Below, one piece after another: positions 25,206 to 33,988 of a stretch of DNA of 64,000 nt; positions within the stretch are counted from its first letter, which is position 1, and every line of letters begins with the position of its first letter. The position numbers were made by a program, and so were the translations under genes. The stretch is from Bacteroidales bacterium (GTDB lineage Bacteria; Bacteroidota; Bacteroidia; Bacteroidales; Muribaculaceae). The notes below the pieces were generated by a model. That model was given only the letters and a program-made list of their open reading frames with translations, ran no database searches and had not been told where the DNA came from. Location of the stretch: assembly GCA_030524805.1 (NCBI GenBank), contig JAUNFY010000005.1, positions 1 to 64,000 of the forward strand. The letters are read 5' to 3'.

Positions 25206-28200
25206 ATGAGGGATAAACAACATAATCCATACATAGGACTCCGAACCTACGAAGAGGCTGATTCCGCTTTTTTTCGCGGACGCAGGAAGGGGGTTGCCGA
25301 CTTGTTTCATTTGATTGCGGAAAATGACGTTGTGGTGCTTCATGCCGAATCGGGCGAGGGTAAAAGCTCGCTGCTCAATGCAGGGCTTGTGCCAATGCTG
25401 CGCGACAAACGATATTTTCCCATTCACATCAGTTTTATTGAGGATGATTTCTCTAAAGATAATCCTGACTTCAATGAGATTGTGTATGAGCGGATCAAGA
25501 ACGCTGTTGATATAGCGAATGATATGTCGGCAAATGGGGATATGTTTGAGAGTGGTGCGTCCGCGGATGGAAAGATATCGTTTCGCCCATTAAAGATTGC
25601 AGGATGCGATGTAGACTCATTCCGCAGTTTGCGTGGAAATATCTGGTGGCTTTTGCGTCATTATGTCTTGACTGTATATGGAGTTGAGCTTATCCCCGTT
25701 TTAATTTTCGATCAGTTTGAAGAGGTATTCAGCAAGCCAAAGGATATCTCATGGACAGAAGACTTTTTCTGTTGGCTTTCATCTGTGTTGAGCGATGAGG
25801 TACCGCAGGAAGTGGTTGCGCAGGTCAGGGAAGCCATAGGGGAAGAAAAGGTTTTCCCAAATTTATCTACGCAAAAGCATTACAAGGCATTGTTTTCGCT
25901 TCGTACGGAATATATGGGAGAACTGGATTATTGGGCTATCCAGCGCCATCATGTAATGGTGATGAAGAATTCCAGATATTGCCTTAAACCGCTTACCGAG
26001 GATGAGGCCGATGAGGTGCTATCTCTTCAACCGGCCTTCACGCCGATGATATGTAATGAGATCAAATCGGCCATCAGTACATACAGACGTGCGGACCACA
26101 GGAAGCGGCTTCCGGTAATACCGGCAATGTTGTTGTCTGTAGTGAGCACTACGGCATCTGAGAATATCCGGCGTGGCGATGAGGCATTCGTGCAAATGTC
26201 CGGAATGTCGGATGAGGCTGCTTCAAGAGATGTGTTCAACAGCGTCATCACGCAATTCTATAGCAAAGAGATAGCGGAAGCCTCAATTCCTGACAAGGAT
26301 TTAGCAGCTATAGAGAATATTCTTGTAGACGACAAGGGTAAGAGAGTCAGAATAAAGGCTGAATGCAAAGCCCTGAGAAAAATGAAATTCGAGCAGAAAT
26401 ATAAGGATTTGCTCGAAGAGAAGCGCTTGATAAAATCAAGCCTGATCAACGGGGATGAGTATGTCGAATTGACTCATGATGCTTTGGCAAGGGTGATAAT
26501 TGGTAGGCGTGAGAAGAGATCCATCAGCAATATCAATCTCAAAACCACAATCATACAGGCAGTCTTGATCATGATGGCTGCCCTGTTGGGCTTGGCATGG
26601 TCTAAGATTATAATAGGTTGGGGGTCTGAATATGCATTCATGTTGGATTTTAAGGAACGAGGTTTTGGCCGTCAATTGCTGAATTTTGCTATATTTTCAG
26701 GTCTGCTCTACGCTACTTCGTCTATGACAAGACGGTTGGGAACTTCGATGCGACTTGTGGTGTGGGGAATGGTGTATCTGGTCATGTATTCCATCTTTCT
26801 TGCAAAGCGCGGCATGCTTGATCCGCTGTATCTGGATTATAAGCTGTTGTTGTCGGTAGCCGTTACATGTCCGTTTTTTGCAGTGGGCGCATATCTTACC
26901 GGACGTGGATGGAAATGGAAGTGTATAGGATATGCAATTTGCGCATTGCTTCTGTTTCCCGTGATTTTGTCCTGTACGTCGATAGTGGCATTAAGCCTGG
27001 AGATGTTTGCGGTGTTTGCTCTCGGGGGGTATGCGCTGAAGAGGGAGGGGAATATGCCGGTAGTGTCATTGGTAGCGATATCCTTCATCATTATTTCTCA
27101 TTTTCTTTATCATTATAGTTCCGGATTTGTTTTTGTATCATTGGCCGTAATCATCGGTTTGTTCATTATTCTTGGAATATGGGGCTTTTCATGGGAGAAG
27201 AAATTATCCGGCAGTAAATGTTTCGATGAAATATTCAGTTTCCGCCAGTTTTCCACCAATAAGTTTATCAATACTCTTTTCAATATTTTTGCAGTATGTA
27301 TTGTGGTTTTCATTTCGATTTCAATCGGAATGACGCTTGATGGAAAGCTATCGTTATTGTCGTCTTTGCCCATCGCGCTGGCTCTTATATATTTCTATTG
27401 GCGATTTGGACGAAAAGGGGTGGGAGCATATCGTATGGGAATCACCGTTACGGTTATATTGTCGGTCTTTCTTATCTGTATATCTCAATTTTTTGTGTTT
27501 CATACGGTCTTCACCATAGTAGTCTGGATTCTTTCCGCGTCCGTGATATTGTTCATTGCCTGCAGGAATAGAAAGCTGAAAAACTCGTCGGAATTCTTCT
27601 GCATGAAACCTTTATCGCTTGCAAGTATGTGGCTTTTAGCAGTGGTAGGTTTGCCATTTGTTCTCATGGGGCATAATCTGTTGATTGGCGACGGGACTTA
27701 CCGAGTATGGAATGGTACACTTAGAGCCAACCCATACGTGAAGTTGATGTATGTGAAAGACGGAGATGGGTTAGTAGGAGTGAGCGACAGATGGGGAAAA
27801 ATGGTGATACCTGCCAAGTATATTTCAATCTATAAGACCCCTGATAATTTAAGAGAAGCTGAGTTCATAATGTACGATGGCGATATCCTATCATCGTGGA
27901 ATCCTATTTATCATATTACGGAAAGAAATGCATTTACAGACAATATCATAGCCAGGGTCAACGAGTATATGAACATATCAGAACCATTGTTGCAAGGTAT
28001 GTCGGTACGCGGATATCCCGAAGAAAAAATCAATTTACATGCGGAGAAAGCATTGATAGAAATGCTTACTGATGTATACAATTATGAAGTGGCCGGAAGC
28101 GCAGATAAAAGGATCAATGAGTTTGATTTCGGTGATGAGCGGCTTTTGACTTCTTTGGCAGCTGTGCCGTATGACAAACTTGATTTATCGCTGCTTGCAT

Positions 28201-29516
28201 ACACATCTGAAGGATTTCAAGCAATGGTGATGCGGCAGATAGTGCCAAATATGCAGATATATCCTTTCGGAAAGGTTTCGGATGTATTGCAGAAAGATTT
28301 TGAAAGGTCACAATATCGGCTCACGTGCACCATTTGTAATGGTAGTGGCGAACAGATTCTGAAGGATAAGATGATTGCTGAGAAATGCAGCGCATGCGAA
28401 GGCCGGGGCACAAAGGAAGCTGACGTGACGCCGGAAGAAATAAAGAAGCACTACAACGTTTCTCAAGATGCGGATGTTGATGTCCTTAAATCTTACGTCA
28501 TAGGAGATTTGTATAGATGGTTGGGAGGCATATACCTTGAACTGAAAGATTATCGCACATCGGGAGAATACACTTCAAAAGCCATGGCTGAATCTTTTTC
28601 AGAGCCTGCCAGCGTAGACAATCTGATTGCTGATTATCTTACCGCTCCTGACCGAAACGCTCAGAAGTCAATAGAAAAGCGACTTCAGAACAGTCAGATG
28701 GAATTGATAAGAATTAATTCCGGCTTCATGGATTATCCTGATCCCAATCTTGAAGGAGCATGGAAATTTTTGCGCTACAATCATCTAATCGACATATTGG
28801 GGGCAAGAATACAAAGTCTGCAGGGAAAGATCAGTAGTCAGGACATCAGCAAACTTGAAGGACTTGTAGAGGCAATAATACCCCATTCAAGCTATTCATT
28901 GGCTGAATTCCGTCGACAAATACCATATTCTGATATTCAGAAGATACCGCAGCCAGATGGAGAACCTTTATATAGATATAAAGGGACAATTCCGTCGTTT
29001 CAAATCTCAAGATTGGGAAATGTCGGGATTTCTCCGTCTGCCAGATCATATTCATTCTATGTAAAGGATGGAGAACCCGTCACTCCGGTGTTGACTTTCT
29101 TTTCAGTAAGTAAAACGGATGAATCGGCTCCGGTGCTTGCGGTTGATTACCTTTCGAAGAAAAAATATTTTTTCGAAGGGGTGTGGCCGACATCTTTGTT
29201 GGATGCCGGGCAGCCGCGGAAGATAGCAGGCGGATTTGATCATGCCTGGTGTTTTCAAGATGGTCTGGCGGCTGTTGAAGTCAACGGTAGAATCGGTTTT
29301 ATAGATTATGACGGCAAATGGGTGATTGAACCGCGATTTAAGAGTCCGTTTTCAGTTTCAAGTGAATTACAGCATCGTTTCATGGGTTTGTATAGTTCAA
29401 AAAAATATAAAGAACCGCTTTTCAATGATGGTGTGTGCCCGGTATATGACGACAATCTTCAACTCAGATATATCGACAGGACAGGGGACTATGTCAAAAC
29501 TGATTTTGAAAAGTAA
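25206..29516 (+). CDS. nSTAND1-type ATPase with large membrane block, CxxCxGxG motifs and WG-type repeats
   Basis: A 1436-residue protein. It opens with the nSTAND1 signature NPYIGLRTYEEADSAFFRGR, Walker A in HAESGEGKSSLLNAGL (about residue 47) and Walker B in PVLIFDQFEEVF (about 165). A helical region follows, ending in VELTHDALARVI (about 420). Residues about 440-828 contain roughly a dozen hydrophobic helices. The C-terminal 600 residues contain a WG-like repeat (KDGDGLVGVSDRWGKMVIPAKY, about 850), two CxxCxGxG motifs (CTICNGSG about 1039, CSACEGRG about 1061) as in the DnaJ zinc centre, and a clear WG repeat (NGRIGFIDYDGKWVIEPRF, about 1360). STAND ATPases are signal-activated switches in immunity. 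It is AT-rich relative to flanking genes. I infer it is the central transducer, placed in the membrane. Confidence 0.8.
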   Translation: MRDKQHNPYIGLRTYEEADSAFFRGRRKGVADLFHLIAENDVVVLHAESGEGKSSLLNAGLVPMLRDKRYFPIHISFIEDDFSKDNPDFNEIVYERIKNAVDIANDMSANGDMFESGASADGKISFRPLKIAGCDVDSFRSLRGNIWWLLRHYVLTVYGVELIPVLIFDQFEEVFSKPKDISWTEDFFCWLSSVLSDEVPQEVVAQVREAIGEEKVFPNLSTQKHYKALFSLRTEYMGELDYWAIQRHHVMVMKNSRYCLKPLTEDEADEVLSLQPAFTPMICNEIKSAISTYRRADHRKRLPVIPAMLLSVVSTTASENIRRGDEAFVQMSGMSDEAASRDVFNSVITQFYSKEIAEASIPDKDLAAIENILVDDKGKRVRIKAECKALRKMKFEQKYKDLLEEKRLIKSSLINGDEYVELTHDALARVIIGRREKRSISNINLKTTIIQAVLIMMAALLGLAWSKIIIGWGSEYAFMLDFKERGFGRQLLNFAIFSGLLYATSSMTRRLGTSMRLVVWGMVYLVMYSIFLAKRGMLDPLYLDYKLLLSVAVTCPFFAVGAYLTGRGWKWKCIGYAICALLLFPVILSCTSIVALSLEMFAVFALGGYALKREGNMPVVSLVAISFIIISHFLYHYSSGFVFVSLAVIIGLFIILGIWGFSWEKKLSGSKCFDEIFSFRQFSTNKFINTLFNIFAVCIVVFISISIGMTLDGKLSLLSSLPIALALIYFYWRFGRKGVGAYRMGITVTVILSVFLICISQFFVFHTVFTIVVWILSASVILFIACRNRKLKNSSEFFCMKPLSLASMWLLAVVGLPFVLMGHNLLIGDGTYRVWNGTLRANPYVKLMYVKDGDGLVGVSDRWGKMVIPAKYISIYKTPDNLREAEFIMYDGDILSSWNPIYHITERNAFTDNIIARVNEYMNISEPLLQGMSVRGYPEEKINLHAEKALIEMLTDVYNYEVAGSADKRINEFDFGDERLLTSLAAVPYDKLDLSLLAYTSEGFQAMVMRQIVPNMQIYPFGKVSDVLQKDFERSQYRLTCTICNGSGEQILKDKMIAEKCSACEGRGTKEADVTPEEIKKHYNVSQDADVDVLKSYVIGDLYRWLGGIYLELKDYRTSGEYTSKAMAESFSEPASVDNLIADYLTAPDRNAQKSIEKRLQNSQMELIRINSGFMDYPDPNLEGAWKFLRYNHLIDILGARIQSLQGKISSQDISKLEGLVEAIIPHSSYSLAEFRRQIPYSDIQKIPQPDGEPLYRYKGTIPSFQISRLGNVGISPSARSYSFYVKDGEPVTPVLTFFSVSKTDESAPVLAVDYLSKKKYFFEGVWPTSLLDAGQPRKIAGGFDHAWCFQDGLAAVEVNGRIGFIDYDGKWVIEPRFKSPFSVSSELQHRFMGLYSSKKYKEPLFNDGVCPVYDDNLQLRYIDRTGDYVKTDFEK

Positions 29517-29545
29517 GATTGGAAACAAACGTAAAAGGAATAAAG

Positions 29546-29842
29546 ATGAAGAAGAAGGAAGAATATCGGCCTAAGCCGGCCGACACGAGAGAGGTGAGGC
29601 TGCCTGAAGAACTCGAGGTGCTTGCCGAGGAGATGGCTCGGAACGTACATGAGGTGTGGTCCCTTAACCGCCTTAAAGAAGGATGGACCTATGGCCCGGA
29701 GCGCGACGACGTGGCCAAGACCCACCCCTGCCTTGTAGATTACGATGATCTGCCTGAAAGTGAGAAAACATACGACAGGGCTACATCGCAGGAAACATTG
29801 AAATTTATTTTGCTCAAAGGTTTTGAGATTTCAAGAAAATGA
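29546..29842 (+). CDS. Free-standing RyR-domain protein
   Basis: A 98-residue protein that is almost entirely one RyR (ryanodine-receptor-type repeat) domain: LPEELEVLAEEMARNVHEVW, then LKEGWTYGPERDD, then KTHPCLVDYDDLPESEKTYDRA, then QETLKFILLKGFEI. These match the family's GWxYG, HPxLVPYxxLPExEKxxDR and LKxLLxxGY blocks closely. The ATG at 29546 has a good AAGGAAT ribosome site. A TTG at 29519 in the same frame is not needed. In prokaryotes RyR domains occur in predicted nucleotide- or ligand-responsive conflict systems, and this one may be a diffusible partner of the RyR-like domain in the channel-like protein. Its last codons and stop belong to a 19 bp sequence repeated at the end of the protease gene. 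Confidence 0.88.
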   Translation: MKKKEEYRPKPADTREVRLPEELEVLAEEMARNVHEVWSLNRLKEGWTYGPERDDVAKTHPCLVDYDDLPESEKTYDRATSQETLKFILLKGFEISRK

Positions 29843-29852
29843 TGTAAATTTG
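29822..29852 (+). promoter_or_regulatory. Internal promoter before the protease gene
   Basis: TTTG (29822-29825), a 19 bp spacer and TAAATTTG (29845-29852) match the consensus well. They overlap the stop of the RyR gene. Transcription would start near 29857, leaving a leader of about 80 nt. Confidence 0.65.
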
Positions 29853-29935
29853 TGAAATCTTGCAATTGCCGCATTGTTTATGTTGTGTCGGCTTGCTTTT
29901 TGCCATAATACAATATTAATTCTAAAATCGTAGTC

Positions 29936-31036
29936 ATGAGAAGAAATATCTTTGCAACATTCCGTTTGTCGTTGAAGATGGGATTGTTGGTTTTGTCTTT
30001 AGTCCTGATTGTTTCGTGCGGTCATAAGGATGAGAAAGAAATCGAGAGTCAGCAGGCATCGGGCGTGGTGCTTGTGAAAAATACGAGCTACTATGAGGTG
30101 GCGTTACCCAATGGCGAATCTCTATATTTTAGTTCCTACGATGAGGAAGATGGCATACGCGGTCTGTCATTCGAGGCTGACTCGGTTGAAGTTTCCAGAT
30201 CATACGGAACAGGTTTTTTTGTGGGAAATGATGGCACGATTGCCACTAACGCCCACGTGATATCATCGACAATAGATGATGCGGAGATCAAAAAGTCTGT
30301 GAAAAAGATTTTCGATGCTCTTAAGATTGTGTTAGAACTTGAATACGACAGTAAAGTCGAGCGTCTTGGAGAAATCCAGCAGGCCTACGATTTTGCCAAC
30401 ATCAGTCCGGATGTCAGTTATACAGATTTCTACACTATCAGAGATATGCGCGACAATGCGGTTTCGGAACTTGAGGAGATGCAGAGCACTTATAAGGCTC
30501 TCGACCGGATTTCTGTCTCTGATACAGAGATAAAATATCACAACGAGGTGAGTATAGCCTATAATGACACCCACGTGACTAAGGATTCCGATTTCATAGA
30601 ATGTGTGGTTCGTGGTAGGGATCAGGATCATGACCTCGCATTGCTTCAGTTGAAAGACAAGAAGACACCGGAAGGAAAATATGTGTTTGTGGTGGCTGAA
30701 GATGATCCTTTCGAGACATATTCCATCACTGACAGAATCGTGGGTAAAATCAATGGTGATAAAAACGAGAAACTTTTCGTGCATGGTTTCAACCTGGGTC
30801 CGCAGCTTGCTGTAACAGAAGAGGGTCTTAAAGCACAATTCACAAGCGGGTCTGTAAGTCAGCAGACTTCAGACCGGCTGATGTATTCAATACCGACGCT
30901 TCCGGGCAGCAGCGGGTCGCCGGTGGTTAATCGTGAAGGAGAATTGATAGCAATCAACTATGCCGGCATTGGGGGCACTCAGAATTTCAACTATGGAGTG
31001 AGGGTGAAGCATCTGCGATCGCTTATGAGAAAATGA
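29936..31036 (+). CDS. Lipoprotein trypsin-like serine protease with long insertion
   Basis: A 366-residue protein. The N terminus is a lipoprotein signal with lipobox LVLIVSCGH (Cys about residue 29), so it is anchored in the envelope. The trypsin-fold triad is visible: His in GTIATNAHVISS (about 105), Asp in DHDLALLQL (about 233) and Ser in LPGSSGSPVVN (about 326). Between His and Asp lies an insertion of roughly 80-100 residues, helical and charged (KSVKKIFDALKIVLELEYDS and SELEEMQSTYKALDRIS), likely a coiled coil that protrudes from the fold and could act as sensor or regulator. No PDZ domain follows, unlike DegP/HtrA. It sits in the cluster after the RyR gene and has its own promoter. 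Confidence 0.85.
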   Translation: MRRNIFATFRLSLKMGLLVLSLVLIVSCGHKDEKEIESQQASGVVLVKNTSYYEVALPNGESLYFSSYDEEDGIRGLSFEADSVEVSRSYGTGFFVGNDGTIATNAHVISSTIDDAEIKKSVKKIFDALKIVLELEYDSKVERLGEIQQAYDFANISPDVSYTDFYTIRDMRDNAVSELEEMQSTYKALDRISVSDTEIKYHNEVSIAYNDTHVTKDSDFIECVVRGRDQDHDLALLQLKDKKTPEGKYVFVVAEDDPFETYSITDRIVGKINGDKNEKLFVHGFNLGPQLAVTEEGLKAQFTSGSVSQQTSDRLMYSIPTLPGSSGSPVVNREGELIAINYAGIGGTQNFNYGVRVKHLRSLMRK

Positions 31037-31038
31037 TG

Positions 31039-31046
31039 TAAATTTG
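31039..31046 (+). promoter_or_regulatory. Candidate -7 box before the last cluster gene
   Basis: TAAATTTG lies just after the protease stop codon and 34 bp before the ATG at 31080. No TTTG is found 19-20 bp upstream. It is part of a 19-mer shared with 29834-29852. Confidence 0.45.
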
Positions 31047-31079
31047 GGGCAAGTGTATTTTAACATTCGGAAGTCGGAT

Positions 31080-31523
31080 ATGGAAACAAATATGGAGGCT
31101 CGATGCCTGGAGAAGGAGAAGGAATTGCTGGGGAAATATTTTGGAAATCTTGCGGATGAGGCTGCGCAGTGCCGGCAGGATATCGGTTGCTATACTCCGG
31201 ATCTGCCGCTGAAGATCGCGGCTGAGTTCCATAGTTGTCTGGAAGAGTTTTGGCGGGAATATTCCGATGAGCCGTTGATTCTGGAAGAGCGGGAGCTTTT
31301 GAAGCACATGACGGAAGACGACCGCGAAGCGATTGGCGGAGCTTACGCCGATGCCGAAACGGTCACCTTGTGGGAGAGGATCACGGGCTCCAACCATGAG
31401 GACGTGGCATACTACAAGGGCTTGCTTCACGAATATACCAAAGATCTCCTCATGGTGATGCGTCATGATTTCCTGGAGGAAATCACCGGAAAGCACATCA
31501 ACTGCAAAGCATTTGAAGACTGA
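31080..31523 (+). CDS. Small acidic helical protein of unknown function
   Basis: A 147-residue product with no signal peptide or membrane segment. It is predicted to be alpha-helical, with acidic heptad-like stretches (CLEKEKELLGKYFGNLADEA, LEERELLKHMTEDDREAIGG, ETVTLWERITGSN). It contains four cysteines. I do not recognise the family. The ATG at 31080 is chosen over the alternative TTG at 31044, and Met4 (31089) is another possible start. It follows the protease gene closely on the same strand and ends the cluster; the next gene is convergent. A regulatory or immunity role in the cluster would be a guess. Confidence 0.6.
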   Translation: METNMEARCLEKEKELLGKYFGNLADEAAQCRQDIGCYTPDLPLKIAAEFHSCLEEFWREYSDEPLILEERELLKHMTEDDREAIGGAYADAETVTLWERITGSNHEDVAYYKGLLHEYTKDLLMVMRHDFLEEITGKHINCKAFED

Positions 31524-31608
31524 ACGCGCCGATGGCTCCGGTGGGGGTTAGAGGTGAGTCGGGTTTGATTTGGGATAGCGGAGAAGGTTTGGGTGTCGGG
31601 GGATGGGA

Positions 31609-33939
31609 TTATTCTTTTTGGAGGCGGGTGGGGTCGGTGTTTTTCTCAATGCGGGGGGCGCGGAAGGTTTTGCCTGAGTTGAAGTTGCAGGTGACGCCCA
31701 ACCTGACTGCCATATACTGTTTGGTGTAGGAAAGGCGGTCGTAGCCGGCGGATACTGCCCGGATCTTTCCTTTCCGCTGCAGGATATTTTCAAACCCCAA
31801 GGATACAGACCATCGTTTTCCAAACCGTTTTTGAACGGTCGGATTGAGATTCAGGATAGGATAGACGGTGATGTTGCCAACTTTCATCCGTGTCTGGTAG
31901 AAGCCATTAAATGTGATGTTGAAAGAATGGGGCAGAATGAAGGTCGTGCTTGCCACGGCCTGCAGATACCCGAAGGTGTCGAAACCGGAATTGATGTCAA
32001 GCTGTTGTGAGGTGACGGCATACGTGAGGCTCGCATATAGATTCCACCATCGGGTGAGGTTGATGAAGCCGTCCCCATGAATGAATCCGCTTCTGTCTTT
32101 GCCGGTATTGTCCCAGGTGAGATACATTCGTTCGGGATGCTCGGGGTTGGAGACAAACATCTGCCGTATGGGATTGGATGTCGCGGAATATCCGGCGGCG
32201 ACGGTAAATCTGCCCGCCAATACAAAATCAAGACTTACGGCATCAACATGGCTCGGACGCAGGTCGGGATTTCCGACAGTGTAGGAATAGTCGGAAACCT
32301 GACGCACAGTGGGGTTGAGCGCCCAGAACGACGGACGACTGATATTCCGGTAATAACCGAGCACGACAGTGTAATCGCCGCGCTCCGTCAGGTTGAAAGC
32401 GACATTGGCATTGGGGAAGAGGTCAACCTCAGATTGGCGCGATTCTATTCCAGAGGTGTGATAATATTCGCCGCGCAGTCCCGCCTTAAAGCGCCAGCGG
32501 CCTGCCTGCGCGTTGAAGGTGACATAAGCGGCGGCTATGTCCTCACGATATTTGCTGTCATAGTCAAATGCTTGGTTACCTATCCATTGATTGTTGAGAA
32601 AATTGAAGTGTCTCGAATCATACCCGACATCGTTGTGCGTGTATTTGATTCCTGCAGTCAGCCTCCATCCCGGCTTGAAATTCTTCTGCAGGGAAACTTC
32701 CGTATCAAAGATGTTGTATCTGTTTGAGTTGTCGGTCGAATAGATCGAATCGTTTCCAAGAGGGAGCCATTGCATCCGGTTGTCTTCATCGGTCGAAGAG
32801 TATTGGAAGTTGTAATTGGAGTTCCATTTCAACGCCGACCCTTCGTTGTCGAGCAGATGTGAGTAGTGTAAGGCAATATTCAGGTTGTGAAACCTATATT
32901 CCGAGCGGTATGCTCCCAAGGTAGTCGCATCTGTCATATCAGACATCATCCGTGTGCGGGAGGAAACGTCAGTCTTGTTGCAGTCGGGATTATAGTCGAT
33001 CTGCAGGCCGATATTGTCTTTTTCGTCAGGTTGATAGAAAACGCCAAGCATCACGTTTCCTTGCAAGGTTTTTGTCTTGTGGCGAGACATGCCGGCAAGC
33101 AAAAGGCCGGAATTGCTGTTTCCGGAATCTTCATGCGAGGTATGTCTGTCGGACGGAGAGCCATTCAGGCTGCCCGAAACGTTTGCAGTCCAATTCCCTG
33201 AGCGCAGGCTGATATTGGCAAAAGGATTGATCCATGTCTTGTACTCGCCGAATGTGGTGTTTAGCCCGGCAGCTCCGTTCAATCCATCTATACGGTTGCG
33301 TTTGAGATTGATACGTATAACTCCGCCCGATGATGATGCGCTGAACTCCGCTCCGGCCTTGGGTATTATCTCAATCGAAGCGATGGATGATGATTGGATC
33401 GAGTGTAGATAGGTCATGAGTTGTGTGCCCGACATGTTCACCTTCCGGTCGTCGATGAAGACGGTGGTGCCTCCTTGTCCGTAGATTGAAAGGGAGTTGT
33501 CGGTAGCCCACACTCCGGGGGCAGTTTTCAGCAGTTCGTGCGCGTCCTTGTTTGCTGAAAGAGGATTGGCAGCGACATTCAGCACCAAGCGGTCGGCTTC
33601 CCGGCGAATCAATGGAGCCTTTACCGTAACCTCCTTCAAAGCGGTGGTTGACGGCTGAAGCATGATGTTGCCAAGATCGCCATCATCGGGCGACAGAAGA
33701 GCATCTGCAAACCCGATGTATGACACCCTTATTCGGTTGCAATCATCCGGAACCGTCAGGGAAAAGCAACCGGCGGAATCAGTCACGCATCCTCCGGTGA
33801 TGGAGTCGTTGGCAAACGCCGACACATTGGCAAACTCGATGGGGTGGCTGTCGGGATCAACAACTTTACCCTTGATGTTTTTTGCTGCGACATACGCATA
33901 CGGCGACAGGAGTAATATGGATAAGATAAGTGTTTTCAT
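31609..33939 (-). CDS. Outer-membrane beta-barrel protein with carboxypeptidase-like and plug domains
   Basis: A 776-residue outer-membrane protein. A signal peptide (MKTLILSILLLSPYAYVAA) is followed by a carboxypeptidase-regulatory-like domain (KGKVVDPDSHPIEFANVSAF, residues 22-95), then a TonB-plug-like region (ELLKTAPGVWATDNSLSIYGQGGTTVFIDDRKV; SIEIIPKAGAEFSASSSGGVIRI), and about 500 residues of alternating beta strands ending GVTCNFNSGKTFRAP. This is the OMP_b-brl_3 type rather than a SusC protein: no SusD partner is present. It lies downstream of a lipoprotein gene, and both are divergent from a histidine kinase gene that probably controls them. The ligand is unknown. Confidence 0.88.
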   Translation of the reverse strand: MKTLILSILLLSPYAYVAAKNIKGKVVDPDSHPIEFANVSAFANDSITGGCVTDSAGCFSLTVPDDCNRIRVSYIGFADALLSPDDGDLGNIMLQPSTTALKEVTVKAPLIRREADRLVLNVAANPLSANKDAHELLKTAPGVWATDNSLSIYGQGGTTVFIDDRKVNMSGTQLMTYLHSIQSSSIASIEIIPKAGAEFSASSSGGVIRINLKRNRIDGLNGAAGLNTTFGEYKTWINPFANISLRSGNWTANVSGSLNGSPSDRHTSHEDSGNSNSGLLLAGMSRHKTKTLQGNVMLGVFYQPDEKDNIGLQIDYNPDCNKTDVSSRTRMMSDMTDATTLGAYRSEYRFHNLNIALHYSHLLDNEGSALKWNSNYNFQYSSTDEDNRMQWLPLGNDSIYSTDNSNRYNIFDTEVSLQKNFKPGWRLTAGIKYTHNDVGYDSRHFNFLNNQWIGNQAFDYDSKYREDIAAAYVTFNAQAGRWRFKAGLRGEYYHTSGIESRQSEVDLFPNANVAFNLTERGDYTVVLGYYRNISRPSFWALNPTVRQVSDYSYTVGNPDLRPSHVDAVSLDFVLAGRFTVAAGYSATSNPIRQMFVSNPEHPERMYLTWDNTGKDRSGFIHGDGFINLTRWWNLYASLTYAVTSQQLDINSGFDTFGYLQAVASTTFILPHSFNITFNGFYQTRMKVGNITVYPILNLNPTVQKRFGKRWSVSLGFENILQRKGKIRAVSAGYDRLSYTKQYMAVRLGVTCNFNSGKTFRAPRIEKNTDPTRLQKE

Positions 33940-33988
33940 TTCGTTTTCTTTATTCGTTGCCGGTTTTCATCAGCGGTTCCGGCATTCT

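Noticed and set aside
18275..31523. Prophage or transposon origin of the conflict cluster
   Set aside because: No integrase, transposase, phage structural gene, tRNA or att-like direct repeats were seen at its borders; horizontal transfer remains possible from base composition only.
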